From the NCBI RefSeq assembly GCF_017873135.1, contig NZ_JAGGJV010000005.1, positions 186,001 through 250,000 of the forward strand: a stretch of 64,000 nucleotides of DNA, read 5' to 3'. This document shows positions 34,903 through 43,336 of the stretch, piece after piece (positions within the stretch are counted from its first letter, which is position 1; each line of letters starts with the position of its first letter). A program made the translations under genes and the position numbers. Origin of the DNA: Rhizobium herbae (lineage in GTDB: Bacteria > Pseudomonadota > Alphaproteobacteria > Rhizobiales > Rhizobiaceae). Below the pieces are notes generated by a model that was given only the letters and a program-made list of their open reading frames with translations, did no database searches and was not told where the DNA came from.

Positions 34903-35721
34903 TCAGTCCTTGACGACGGCAATATCCGGCGCATCGACCGCCTTCATGCCGACGACATGATAACCGCTGTCGGCATGATGGATTTCTCCGGTCACCGAGC
35001 GCGACAGGTCCGACAGCATGTAGAGGCCGACATCGCCGACTTCCTCGATGGTAACGGTGCGACGCAGCGGCGCGTTGTATTCGTTCCACTTGAGGATATA
35101 GCGGAAGTCGCCGATGCCGGACGCTGCAAGCGTCTTGATCGGACCGGCGGAAATCGCATTGACGCGAATGTTCTTCGGGCCGAGGTCGACGGCCAGATAC
35201 TTGACGCTGGCTTCGAGCGCCGCCTTGGCAACGCCCATGACGTTGTAGTTCGGCATCACCTTCTCGGCGCCGTAGTAAGTCATGGTCAGCATCGAGCCGC
35301 CATCGGTCATCAGCTTTTCCGCGCGCTTTGCAACGGCGGTGAAGGAGTAGACCGAGATGTTCATCGTCATGGCGAAGTTCGCCGCCGATGTGTCGACATA
35401 GCGGCCGGTCAGTTCGTCCTTGTCGGAGAAACCGATGGCGTGCACGACGAAATCGATCTTGCCCCAGAGCTTTTCGAGGTTGTCGAAAACCGCATCGATG
35501 GTGCTCTCGTCGCTGACGTCGCAGTGACCGGCCATCACCGCGCCCAGTTCCTGAGCCAGCGGCTCGACCCGCTTCTTCAGGGCGTCGCCCTGGTAGGTGA
35601 ATGCCAGTTCGCCGCCCTGCGCATGAATTGCCCTGGCAATACCCCACGCGATCGAGCGGTTGTTTGCGACACCCATGATGAGGCCGCGTTTCCCCTTCAT
35701 CAGACCGGATGTTTGCGACAT
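34903..35721 (-). CDS. fabI: Enoyl-[acyl-carrier-protein] reductase (NADH)
   Basis: Last step of each fatty acid elongation cycle; 272-residue short-chain-dehydrogenase fold enzyme. The FabI form of the nucleotide-binding segment is GLIMGVANNRSIAWGIA. The catalytic pair is Y159 and K166 in the Y-x6-K spacing peculiar to enoyl reductases, with ISAGPIKTLAASGI after it. It is the target of triclosan and isoniazid-like inhibitors in the family. A seven-base inverted repeat lies 35-55 bases upstream of the start. Confidence 0.95.
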   Translation of the reverse strand: MSQTSGLMKGKRGLIMGVANNRSIAWGIARAIHAQGGELAFTYQGDALKKRVEPLAQELGAVMAGHCDVSDESTIDAVFDNLEKLWGKIDFVVHAIGFSDKDELTGRYVDTSAANFAMTMNISVYSFTAVAKRAEKLMTDGGSMLTMTYYGAEKVMPNYNVMGVAKAALEASVKYLAVDLGPKNIRVNAISAGPIKTLAASGIGDFRYILKWNEYNAPLRRTVTIEEVGDVGLYMLSDLSRSVTGEIHHADSGYHVVGMKAVDAPDIAVVKD

Positions 35722-35755
35722 GATGTTATGCCCCCAATACTGCCTATGCTTTCGT

Positions 35756-35776
35756 CAGTCAGGCATTGGCTGACTG
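35756..35776. promoter_or_regulatory. Inverted repeat upstream of fabI
   Basis: CAGTCAG (35756-35762) and CTGACTG (35770-35776) are perfect seven-base arms around a seven-base centre, 35-55 bases before the fabI start. It is a candidate operator or leader hairpin; no regulator is known to me for it. Confidence 0.35.
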
Positions 35777-35973
35777 GATATTCGCATATGTTGAACCTGC
35801 CGGAACCTTCGCGCCCCTTGCGGTCGCGTCAGTTCTGAATTTTTCGAGCATTGGCTATGACATAGCCGTCACGGTGGTTCAAGCGCGGCTGAGATCAGGA
35901 ACTGTTAGTCCCCGTAATATTGGGTCAGCATCGGCGGACACTACCATCGTCCACGGACATTGTCGCAAAACCT

Positions 35974-37071
35974 TTACAGGAACAGGCCGTTGCGCAGGCT
36001 GCGCATCAGGTCGGTGACCTTCTCGTCCGGTTTTTCCCAGAGCATCAGCCGCAGTTCCACCAGGAGGTCGCCGCGTTTCCCGTCAGCCGTAGGCAGCCCA
36101 TGGCCTTCGAGCCGGATCACATGGTCGGAACCGGACCAGGCCGGAATGGTGACGGTAACCGGACCTGTCAGGGTTTCCACCTTTGTTTCACAACCCAGCA
36201 CCGCGTCCTGGATGTTGACCGCAAGGGTCGTGCGCAGATCGGTGCCGTCGGTGCGGAAGGGGCCGTCCTGATGGATTCGGACTGCAACGACGACGTCGCC
36301 GCGCAGCATGCCGTTGAGGCGGTAACCCATCTCCTTGAGGCGGACGATGCTGCCGTCGGTGGTGCCGGCCGGCAGAGCGACCTTCAACGTCTGGCCGTCG
36401 GGCAGCGTCGCCGTCGCCTTCTCGCGGCGAAAAATGTCTTCGACCGAAACCGAGACGTCGCAGAAGATGTCCGGCACCTTGTCAGGGGTGGGTTTGTTGG
36501 CAGTACCGCGAATGCGCCGGACAATGGCCGAGACCAGTTCGGCGGCGGGAGCAGCCGCGCGAGGGAAAACGCCAAAGGCTGGCGGCTTGTCCGCCGTTTC
36601 GGCTTTTGCTTCCGGTTTGGTTTCGGTTTCCGGCGCTGCTTCGGCCTTCGGCTCGGGTCTTGGCTCGGGCTTCGGTTCAGCTTTTGCCTGTGGTGCCGTG
36701 GCTGCCGGCTTTCTTTCCTGCGGCCGGGCGCCTTGCGGCTTTGCCCGGTCATCGGCGCCGAAGATGCGCGAAATCATCTCTTCGGCCGTTTCCGGATCGA
36801 TGGTTTCCTCTTCCGTGCCTCGTGCCTTGCGCTTCATCTCTTCCATGCGGCGCAGTTCGGCCTCGCGGCGGGCGTAGTCGTAGCGGTTGCGCAGCTTCGG
36901 ATCCTTCAGCACCTCGTAGGCGCGGCCGGCCTCGGCGAAACGCTGGGTCGCAAGCGGATCGTCCCTGTTCTGGTCCGGATGCACGGCTTTCGCCATGGAC
37001 CGCCAGGCGGCCTTGATCTCGTCTGGCCCGGCATTGCGTCTGACGCCGAGCACGGAATAGGGATCACGCAT
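35974..37071 (-). CDS. DnaJ-domain co-chaperone of CbpA type
   Basis: A 365-residue J-domain protein. The ATG giving MRDPYSVLGV matches normal J-domain starts; ten upstream codons are probably untranslated. The J domain (1-65) has the HPD motif in AVHPDQNRD. A linker at about 110-175 is very rich in Lys, Pro, Glu and Ala (repeated KPEPRPEPK-like units). The C-terminal substrate-binding domains (about 205-350) lack the zinc finger, as in CbpA. It probably assists DnaK. The KPE-rich linker replaces the usual Gly/Phe region. Confidence 0.88.
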   Translation of the reverse strand: MRDPYSVLGVRRNAGPDEIKAAWRSMAKAVHPDQNRDDPLATQRFAEAGRAYEVLKDPKLRNRYDYARREAELRRMEEMKRKARGTEEETIDPETAEEMISRIFGADDRAKPQGARPQERKPAATAPQAKAEPKPEPRPEPKAEAAPETETKPEAKAETADKPPAFGVFPRAAAPAAELVSAIVRRIRGTANKPTPDKVPDIFCDVSVSVEDIFRREKATATLPDGQTLKVALPAGTTDGSIVRLKEMGYRLNGMLRGDVVVAVRIHQDGPFRTDGTDLRTTLAVNIQDAVLGCETKVETLTGPVTVTIPAWSGSDHVIRLEGHGLPTADGKRGDLLVELRLMLWEKPDEKVTDLMRSLRNGLFL

Positions 37072-37302
37072 GCATGTCACCGTTCTTGAGGGCTGAGGCA
37101 CCGCGTCCAGCGGTTCGTTTCAGCCTGTTGAAACAACGGGGAGGCCGTGCCGCGAAGGCCCGTTCCCGATGGTGGCGATGATGAGAAGCTGCTGCTTAAA
37201 TAACGGTTAGCCGCCGGCCTGGAATGGCTCTCAGACGGGGCGATGCATTGTGTTTGTCGAAGCGTGGTTAACGGCGGGTAGCGAAATCTGGCGGCCGCGC
37301 GA

Positions 37303-37761
37303 TCAGCTGCGTGGGCCGAAACTGGTCAGATACCAATCGCCGTTGCCGAGCAGGCAGGTGTTGCCGTCGAATTTCGCGATCCCCTGATAGGAATGACGCG
37401 TGGTGGTGAAGCGGCGGCAGGTGGTGCCGTTCACCTGTTCCTCGGCGATGCTGCTGATGACGCCGGCGCTGCCGGACGTCGAATTCGCCCATGGGATGGG
37501 ATTTCCGGCAATCTTGCTCACGTCCGCGGACGATACCGCGTTGCGCACCGTGATGGCGTCGGAATTATCCTCGTCATTCATCGCAGGCGGGACGGAACCG
37601 GTGGCGACGGTTCTGTCGACGGTGGTCGATCCGGCGAAATCGAGACCCGCTCCCAGGCATCCCGACAGCGTGGATGCGGCGAGACACAAAGCGGCAAATC
37701 CCGTCAGCCGGGATAAAGCCTTTGTCTCATCGATCCACTTTGCTATGTCTTGCAACGGCAT
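37303..37761 (-). CDS. RT0821/Lpp0805-type surface lipoprotein
   Basis: A 152-residue predicted lipoprotein. Signal sequence with lipobox LSGC (C35) after [15 protein letters not shown]. The mature region is low-complexity to about 90. The C-terminal small domain ([19 protein letters not shown], then [27 protein letters not shown]) matches the RT0821/Lpp0805 surface protein family, with paired cysteines. The function of the family is unknown. It is transcribed divergently from pdxH with overlapping leaders. Confidence 0.78.
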   Translation of the reverse strand: MPLQDIAKWIDETKALSRLTGFAALCLAASTLSGCLGAGLDFAGSTTVDRTVATGSVPPAMNDEDNSDAITVRNAVSSADVSKIAGNPIPWANSTSGSAGVISSIAEEQVNGTTCRRFTTTRHSYQGIAKFDGNTCLLGNGDWYLTSFGPRS

Positions 37762-37887
37762 ACCTGTCAGACTCGAAAGAGCGGCTTTAAGGTCCGGGGA
37801 CGCATCGGGCAGGCTCTGACATTTTTATCGGCGGGCGGGGACCTTCGGGTTCTATCCGCGCCATACATCACGGCATTGGAAGACAAT

Positions 37888-38508
37888 ATGAGCGAGACTG
37901 GGTTAACAACTGGTGACTTCACGGAAGAGAACGAGCCCTTTTCCCTTTTTGGCACATGGCTGAAAGAGGCACAGACATCAGAGATCAACGATCCCAACGC
38001 CTTGGCGCTGGCGACCGTGGACGCCGATGGCCTGCCGGATGTGCGCATGGTCCTCTTGAAGGACTTCGATCAGCGCGGCTTCGTCTTCTACACCAATTTC
38101 GAGAGCCACAAGGGGCAGGAGATTCTGGGCAACATGAAGGCGGCGATGTGCTTTCACTGGAAGACTTTGCGCCGTCAGGTGCGGGTGCGCGGCCCGGTGG
38201 AAATCGTCAGCAACGAGGAAGCGGACGAATATTACAAGACCCGCGCCCGCGGCAGCCGCATCGGCGCCTGGGCGTCGAAACAGTCGCGGCCGCTGGAAAG
38301 CCGGTTCGCGCTGGAGAAGGCCGTCGCCGAATACACGCTCAAATATCCCCTCGGTGACATTCCGCGTCCCGCGCACTGGTCGGGCTTCCGCATCAAGCCG
38401 ACCTCGATCGAATTCTGGAAGGACGGCGCCTTTCGCCTGCACGACCGCATCGAGTTCCGTCGCGATGATCCAGAGGGCAACTGGAGCAAGGTCAGGATGT
38501 ATCCCTGA
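37888..38508 (+). CDS. pdxH: Pyridoxamine 5'-phosphate oxidase
   Basis: FMN enzyme that makes pyridoxal 5'-phosphate; 206 residues. The ATG at 37888 gives the usual length; the frame is open 46 codons upstream through the divergent promoter. Conserved segments are [33 protein letters not shown], the FMN site [27 protein letters not shown] and the C-terminal signature [21 protein letters not shown]-x6-YP. Confidence 0.95.
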   Translation: MSETGLTTGDFTEENEPFSLFGTWLKEAQTSEINDPNALALATVDADGLPDVRMVLLKDFDQRGFVFYTNFESHKGQEILGNMKAAMCFHWKTLRRQVRVRGPVEIVSNEEADEYYKTRARGSRIGAWASKQSRPLESRFALEKAVAEYTLKYPLGDIPRPAHWSGFRIKPTSIEFWKDGAFRLHDRIEFRRDDPEGNWSKVRMYP

Positions 38509-38521
38509 TTTTTTTGGGGCG

Positions 38522-39550
38522 TCAGCCGCGGCCCGTCAGCTTGAAGGCGATGCCGGAGGCAAGCGCGCTGACATGGCCTGCTTTCTGGAAATGGCCGTTC
38601 AGCGAAATGCGGGGCAGGGCGGTTCTGTCGACGGTATCGGTCAACGTGCCCGGCTGCGTTGTGACGGCGGTGGTGAAACCGAGATCCCTGGCAAGTCCGT
38701 GGTCGCGCGGCGAAACGGTCCCCGCATAGCCATAGGGATAGGCAATGGATGCCGGCCGGTGGCCGGTCATCCGCTCGACCCGCCTGGCTGACCGGTCCAT
38801 TTCATCGCGCGCGATGTCGTCGGAGAGACGTGCCAGCGCGCGATGGCTGATCGTGTGGGCGCCGAGACTGGCCAACGGGTTTTGGATCAGCGTTTTGAGG
38901 CCCGCCTCGTCGAGGGCCAGGTCGGCCGTGAGCTTCAGCGCATCGACACCCTGACTGGCGGCCATGGTCTTCAGCCTGTCCACGGCCGTTGCTTCGTCGA
39001 TCGCGTGAATGAAGGCGGCGATACGATCGAATGCCGCTTGCTTCTGCTGTAGTGATTCAGTCGGCAGGGTTTCGATTTCGTCGAAATGAAACCGCACGCT
39101 CTTTTTTTGGTTCAACAGCTCTGCCAGCACTTCCCACCACAGAATGTCCGTCCGGTCGACAAAGCCGCCGGCGACAAAGACGGTAAAGGGGACACCGTGC
39201 CTGGCAAAGACCGGGGCCGCGTGTTCGAGATTGTTGCGATAGCCGTCGTCGAGCGTGAAGACGGCCACAGGTTGGGGATCGTTCGAGGCGAGATGGGCGG
39301 GCAGGGCATCCAGTGCGACGAACCGGTAGCCATCATGTCTCAGCCGGGTGATCGCCGTGTCCAGAAATTCAGGCGTAATCTCCAGATGCGCATTGGGATC
39401 GAACAGGCGGGCCTGTTTCGGCCGGACATGATGAAGCGTGAAGATCGCGCCGCGCCCGCGCGCCTGCCGCATCAGTCCGGTCGCGTGCAGCAGCCTTGCG
39501 GCTTCAAGGCCGCCGGTGATGGCGGCGCGTTTGGCGACCTGTCGCAGCAT
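38522..39550 (-). CDS. Polysaccharide deacetylase (NodB-like, CE4) family protein
   Basis: A 342-residue carbohydrate esterase family 4 protein. Motif 1 is FTLDDGYRNN (T-x-D-D with metal-binding Asp), motif 2 HTISH (metal-binding His pair), motif 3 IAYPYG. The core metal triad is therefore present. An insertion at about 150-210 between motifs 1 and 2 is longer than in NodB. The exact start is unclear (GTG three codons upstream and TTG seven codons upstream are also open; no ribosome site). It may act on exopolysaccharide, peptidoglycan or a lipid-linked sugar. No signal peptide is evident. Confidence 0.82.
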   Translation of the reverse strand: MLRQVAKRAAITGGLEAARLLHATGLMRQARGRGAIFTLHHVRPKQARLFDPNAHLEITPEFLDTAITRLRHDGYRFVALDALPAHLASNDPQPVAVFTLDDGYRNNLEHAAPVFARHGVPFTVFVAGGFVDRTDILWWEVLAELLNQKKSVRFHFDEIETLPTESLQQKQAAFDRIAAFIHAIDEATAVDRLKTMAASQGVDALKLTADLALDEAGLKTLIQNPLASLGAHTISHRALARLSDDIARDEMDRSARRVERMTGHRPASIAYPYGYAGTVSPRDHGLARDLGFTTAVTTQPGTLTDTVDRTALPRISLNGHFQKAGHVSALASGIAFKLTGRG

Positions 39551-39677
39551 GGTTTTCACAGGGTATTCCAAAACTTGCCGGACAACACCGGTCGGGGTGA
39601 CGGATTTCGGGAGACTGTAGCGGCGGTGGCGTTAACACCGGCTGAATCCGCGCATTTCCCGAATGCCCCGGAAACGC

Positions 39678-39707
39678 AAAAGGGCGGCCCGTTGCGGGGC
39701 CGCCCTC
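39678..39707 (-). terminator. Terminator of the small membrane gene pair
   Basis: AGGGCGGCCC (39681-39690) pairs perfectly with GGGCCGCCCT (39697-39706). On the minus strand it is followed by TTTTGCG and lies 25 bases after the stop of the 297-residue membrane protein gene. Confidence 0.85.
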
Positions 39708-39731
39708 ATCAATTGTCTGCTTGGACGTGCT

Positions 39732-40625
39732 TTATGCGGGGAGGATGCCATCCACCTCATCGCGTTGGCGACCGCCGATCGCTGCGCCGACGCCGGCGAC
39801 GAAGCCGCCGATGAGCAGGGAAAGCGCGCCGAAGAGCGCAACGGTCGCGCTGGTCTTGCGCGCCGTTTCCGCAGCGTTCATAGCAGCGACCTTCGCATCG
39901 TCGATGCTCTTCAGGACAGCATCGACCCGCGCTTTCGCATCCGCTTCGGAGAGACCAGTCCTTGAGGCGACAATCTGATCGAGATAGGCGCGATCGCCGG
40001 CCGACATTTCGCCGTTCGTAGCGCTGGTGAGAAGAATGCGCGAAACCTGGCCCGCCGTGTCGTCGGCGGCTTGTCCCGCGGGTGATGCGGCGGGGTTGGC
40101 CGGCCGCAGCAGGCTATCGACGAAATAGGATGTCGCGTTGCTGCCCGCATCCGAAGAGGCTGCCGCGGCACCTGCGGTAGCAGCGCCTGCCGTCACCGTC
40201 GCCGTTGCCTGCACGCCGGCCCCGACTGTCGACGATACGACTGAACCGAGAGCGCTGGCGACAATCAAGGTTGCCAGTGCCCAGGCGAGAATGCCATGCG
40301 CCGTGTCGCGGAAGAAGACTTCATCGCGGTTGACGCCCGTCCATTTCGTCCGCAGCCGCCCGGCGATGTACCCGCCAAGGCCCGCCGACGCCCATTGCAC
40401 GATGATCAGCCAGATGGCCGCGCCGACGGCAAAGGTCGCAAGCGACGATCCATCGGACGAAAACGGCGAGGCCATGCTGAGGCCAATTCCCGAGCCAACC
40501 AACGAGAGAACAACCGTGATGGCCGATGCGGCAACTGCGCCTGCGATGATCGCGCCCCAGCTGACAGCGGAATGCGATGATTCCGTCGTGGCGCCGGTCG
40601 GCACCGTTGTAACCGGTATTGTCAT
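39732..40625 (-). CDS. Conserved membrane protein of unknown function
   Basis: A 297-residue protein not assigned to a known function. It has about four to five hydrophobic segments: 22-50 (SWGAIIAGAVAASAITVVLS), 66-88, 108-130 and 265-285 (FGALSLLIGGFVAGVGAAIG). Between them lies an Ala/Thr/Gly-rich, probably periplasmic stretch and a helical charged region (DAKARVDAVLKSIDDAK). The glycine-zipper character suggests membrane packing or oligomers. It starts eight bases after a 25-residue membrane peptide gene and shares its terminator, so the two form a unit. Confidence 0.7.
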   Translation of the reverse strand: MTIPVTTVPTGATTESSHSAVSWGAIIAGAVAASAITVVLSLVGSGIGLSMASPFSSDGSSLATFAVGAAIWLIIVQWASAGLGGYIAGRLRTKWTGVNRDEVFFRDTAHGILAWALATLIVASALGSVVSSTVGAGVQATATVTAGAATAGAAAASSDAGSNATSYFVDSLLRPANPAASPAGQAADDTAGQVSRILLTSATNGEMSAGDRAYLDQIVASRTGLSEADAKARVDAVLKSIDDAKVAAMNAAETARKTSATVALFGALSLLIGGFVAGVGAAIGGRQRDEVDGILPA

Positions 40626-40633
40626 TGCGCCAC

Positions 40634-40711
40634 CTATCGGAAGAAGAGGGCGAGAAGGATGATAATGGGGATCGGAACCCCCAGCAGCCAGAGCAGAATT
40701 CCGCGTCCCAT
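40634..40711 (-). CDS. 25-residue hydrophobic membrane peptide
   Basis: A short gene of 26 codons including the stop. AGGGAG lies nine bases before the ATG, an excellent ribosome site. The peptide starts MGRGILLWLLGVP, continues with a run of Ile and Leu, and ends ALFFR: one transmembrane helix with a proline pair in the middle (VPIP) and a basic residue at each end. Eight bases separate its stop from the 297-residue membrane protein gene. Similar tiny proteins occur in other Rhizobiales from memory; no function is known to me. Confidence 0.75.
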   Translation of the reverse strand: MGRGILLWLLGVPIPIIILLALFFR

Positions 40712-40847
40712 GATGTGTCTCCCTTGCATTGAACCGGCCGCGATTTCAAACAGTTATGCGGCGTGCCCGATTAACGCGGGCAAGCAAGTTTGGTTCCGTG
40801 ATAGGGGAAAGTTGCGCAAAGGCGCCGTGTATCGGAAAAGACAGCCG

Positions 40848-42263
40848 TCAGGCCTGCGTGCCGCCGACGGTCATCTCGTTCATACGCAGATGCGGCTGGC
40901 CGACGCCGACGGGAACCCACTGGCCGCCCTTGCCGCAATTGCCCATGCCGGAATCGAGCTTCATGTCGTTGCCGATCATGCTGATGCGCTGCATCGCGTC
41001 CGGGCCATTGCCGATCAGCATGGCACCCTTCACCGGCGCGCCGATCTTGCCGTTGTCGATCAGGTAGGCCTCGGTGCAGCCGAAGACGAACTTGCCCGAG
41101 GTGATGTCGACCTGGCCGCCGCCGAAGGAGACGGCATAGATGCCCTTCTTCACCGAAGCGATGATTTCTTCGGGCGTCTTGTCGCCCGAAAGCATATAGG
41201 TGTTGGTCATGCGCGGCATCGGCACATGCGCGTAGGATTCGCGCCGACCGTTGCCGGTCGCCGTCATGCCCATCAGCCGGGCATTCTGCCGGTCCTGCAT
41301 GTAGCCGACCAGCTTGCCGTCATCGATCAGCACATTGTAGGCGGACGGCGTTCCCTCGTCGTCGATGGTCAGCGACCCGCGCCGACTTTCGATCGTGCCG
41401 TCGTCGACGACGGTCACCCCCTTGGCGGCCACTTGCTGGCCGAGAAGGCCCGCAAAGGCAGAGGTCTTCTTGCGGTTGAAGTCGCCTTCCAGCCCATGGC
41501 CGACAGCTTCGTGCAGCATCACACCGGGCCAGCCGGAAGACAGCACCACGTCCATGGTGCCGGCCGGCGCATCGATCGCCTCAAGATTGACAAGCGCCTG
41601 GCGCAGCGCATCGTCGGCGCCGCGCTGCCAGTTGTCGGTGGCGACGAAATCGCCAAAGCCGCGACGGCCGCCGACGCCGTAGGAGCCGCTCTCCTGCCGG
41701 TCGCCTTCGCCGACGACGACGGAGATGTTGAGCCGCGTCATCGGCCGGATATCGTGCATGCGCTGGCCGTCGGCGCGCAGGATATCGACCACCTGCCAGC
41801 TGGCGGCGATCGACGCCGTCACCTGCCGGACCTTCGGGTCCTTGGCGCGCAGATAGGCGTCGATCTCCTGCAGGAGCGAAACCTTGGCTTCGAAGCTCGG
41901 CTCGCCGATCGGGTTCTCGTCGCCATAGAGCTTCTTGTTGGTGCGCTGGGGAGCGGCTGCATAGGTGCCGGAGTAACCGCGCGTCACGGCACCGACGGCA
42001 TCGGCAGCCCGCTTCAGCGCGGAGAGCGAAAGATCGCCCGCATGCGCGTAACCGACCGCTTCGCCGGCAACGGCGCGCAGGCCAAACCCCTGGTCGGTAT
42101 TGAAGCTGCCGCCCTTCAGGCGCCCGTTGTCGAAGGACAGCGATTCCGACTGGCTGTGCTCGATGAACAATTCGCCGTCATCGGCGCCGGATAGCGTCTG
42201 CGCCAGCACCTCGCGGATGGCGGCCTCGTCGCTGTCGAACAGCTTGATGAGATCGGTGTTCAT
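40848..42263 (-). CDS. tldD: Metalloprotease TldD
   Basis: A 471-residue subunit of the TldD/TldE zinc protease that degrades unfolded peptides and matures some peptide products. The metal-binding HExxxH motif is HEAVGHGLEGDF. Other signatures are SGWPGVMLHEA, the YMQDRQNARLMG segment and the glycine-rich C-terminal region with EAYLIDNGKIGAPVKGAML. TldE is not in the window. In rhizobia the gene typically lies beside the cytochrome oxidase cluster, as here. Confidence 0.95.
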   Translation of the reverse strand: MNTDLIKLFDSDEAAIREVLAQTLSGADDGELFIEHSQSESLSFDNGRLKGGSFNTDQGFGLRAVAGEAVGYAHAGDLSLSALKRAADAVGAVTRGYSGTYAAAPQRTNKKLYGDENPIGEPSFEAKVSLLQEIDAYLRAKDPKVRQVTASIAASWQVVDILRADGQRMHDIRPMTRLNISVVVGEGDRQESGSYGVGGRRGFGDFVATDNWQRGADDALRQALVNLEAIDAPAGTMDVVLSSGWPGVMLHEAVGHGLEGDFNRKKTSAFAGLLGQQVAAKGVTVVDDGTIESRRGSLTIDDEGTPSAYNVLIDDGKLVGYMQDRQNARLMGMTATGNGRRESYAHVPMPRMTNTYMLSGDKTPEEIIASVKKGIYAVSFGGGQVDITSGKFVFGCTEAYLIDNGKIGAPVKGAMLIGNGPDAMQRISMIGNDMKLDSGMGNCGKGGQWVPVGVGQPHLRMNEMTVGGTQA

Positions 42264-42360
42264 GGACGAGGCTCCGCATTCACGGTTCAGTTGAGATGAT
42301 CGCGTTCATTTAAGAGCGATGGCGCAGCAAGCCAAGGACAAAAGTCAAAAATGCCGCCGC

Positions 42361-42900
42361 TTACGGCAGCGCGTCGTAGCCTTCGCCAAAACCCTTGAGG
42401 TCGACCGGGATGCCGATGCCTTCTTCCGGCGACTGGAAGACGATGAAGGTGGCGGTGCCGCCGCTGCGGAAGGTTTTCAGCAGTTCTTCTTCCAGAACCA
42501 CTTCGGCATAGCAGCCGTCGGAGAAGCAGCGCACGAAATAGGCGCGGCCGATATCCTTGCCATCGACATTGAGGCCAAGGCCATTCGGGAGCAGCACGCC
42601 GAGCGGCGCCAGCACGCGCAGGATTTTCGCCTTGCGGTCGGCGGTCTTCAGCACCACGACCGAAAGACCGACTTCGGGCCGGTCTTCGGCAATCACATTC
42701 TGCATCAGCGCGCACTGCTCGGCGGTTGCCCCTGCCGGCTGGTCGCATACGATCGACCACGCGCCGTGGTTCGACTTTACGGTACCCGGTGTGCCTGGCT
42801 GTTGTGCTCCGGGCTGCTGGGCCGCTGCCGTATAGGAAAGAAGTGTGGCAGCAAGTCCGAACGCCGCGATCGGCAGCCGGGAAAGGAGGGACAGGCCCAT
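42361..42900 (-). CDS. Invasion-associated locus B (IalB) family protein
   Basis: A 179-residue exported protein. The chosen ATG gives a signal peptide (MGLSLLSRLPIAAFGLAATL, ending TAAAQQ). A Gln/Pro-rich linker follows, then the IalB core: GAWSIVCDQPAGATAEQCAL, SVVVLKTADRKAKILRV, LGLNVDGKDIGRAYFVRCFSDG with paired cysteines, and the C-terminal FIVFQSPEEGIGIPVDLKGF. IalB of Bartonella promotes red-cell invasion; in plant-associated bacteria the role is unknown, probably in the envelope. It lies between tldD and ctaC, facing away from ctaC. Confidence 0.87.
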   Translation of the reverse strand: MGLSLLSRLPIAAFGLAATLLSYTAAAQQPGAQQPGTPGTVKSNHGAWSIVCDQPAGATAEQCALMQNVIAEDRPEVGLSVVVLKTADRKAKILRVLAPLGVLLPNGLGLNVDGKDIGRAYFVRCFSDGCYAEVVLEEELLKTFRSGGTATFIVFQSPEEGIGIPVDLKGFGEGYDALP

Positions 42901-43336
42901 GTAAACCTCAAACTTAAGAATCAGTCCGGCTATTCTTGAAGTGCGCACGCGCAAATGAAAAGCCCCGCCGCGGTACATTCCAGCCCGGTGTGGCGGAAAT
43001 GGGGCTCCTGCGCCGGGCTTGGACAGCAAACCTTGGCCCAAGCCTCGGGACAAGAGGGCATCGGCGTAGTGCGGCCCGTCTTATCTATGGTATAGGTTCC
43101 GGCATCGGCATGAAATACCGGATGTTGCCAAGGCCGTCTTTCGCCGCCGCCTGCATTCGAAAGACCCTCATCGCCTAAGAGCCTGTGCGAAAAGCATGGT
43201 TTGCGCAAAAATGCCGCATGGGCTTGAATGGACAGATGTTGCGGCGTTCATCAAACTGTGGTTTGAAGCGCTTCAGTATGGCTAAGGATTCTGCGTTTCG
43301 GTTTGATCCTGATCAAGCGTCTGGGGAGACACTATT
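42901..43336. other. 436-base intergenic region before ctaC
   Basis: Divergent spacer between the IalB-family gene and ctaC. I see no convincing gene in it. It holds an inverted repeat GCCGCA (43212-43217) / TGCGGC (43238-43243) and, nearest to ctaC, the FNR/FixK-type box. It must contain promoters for both neighbours. Confidence 0.5.
43303..43316. promoter_or_regulatory. FNR/FixK-type box (anaerobox) before ctaC
   Basis: TTGATCCTGATCAA matches the TTGAT-N4-ATCAA consensus with no mismatch and is fully symmetric in its arms. It ends 20 bases before the GTG start of ctaC. That close position suggests it overlaps the core promoter or start, fitting repression of the aa3 oxidase at low oxygen by FnrN, FixK or a related Crp/Fnr protein, although activation from a nearer start cannot be excluded. 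Confidence 0.65.

Noticed and set aside
37196-37210. TTAAATAACGGTTAG as another CtrA box
   Set aside because: It has one mismatch (TTAG) and lies downstream of the lipoprotein gene and 125 bases before the DnaJ-like start; too weak to list.
42936-43178. 80-codon + strand open frame before ctaC
   Set aside because: No ribosome site, no family resemblance, basic composition, and it lies in the divergent promoter region.
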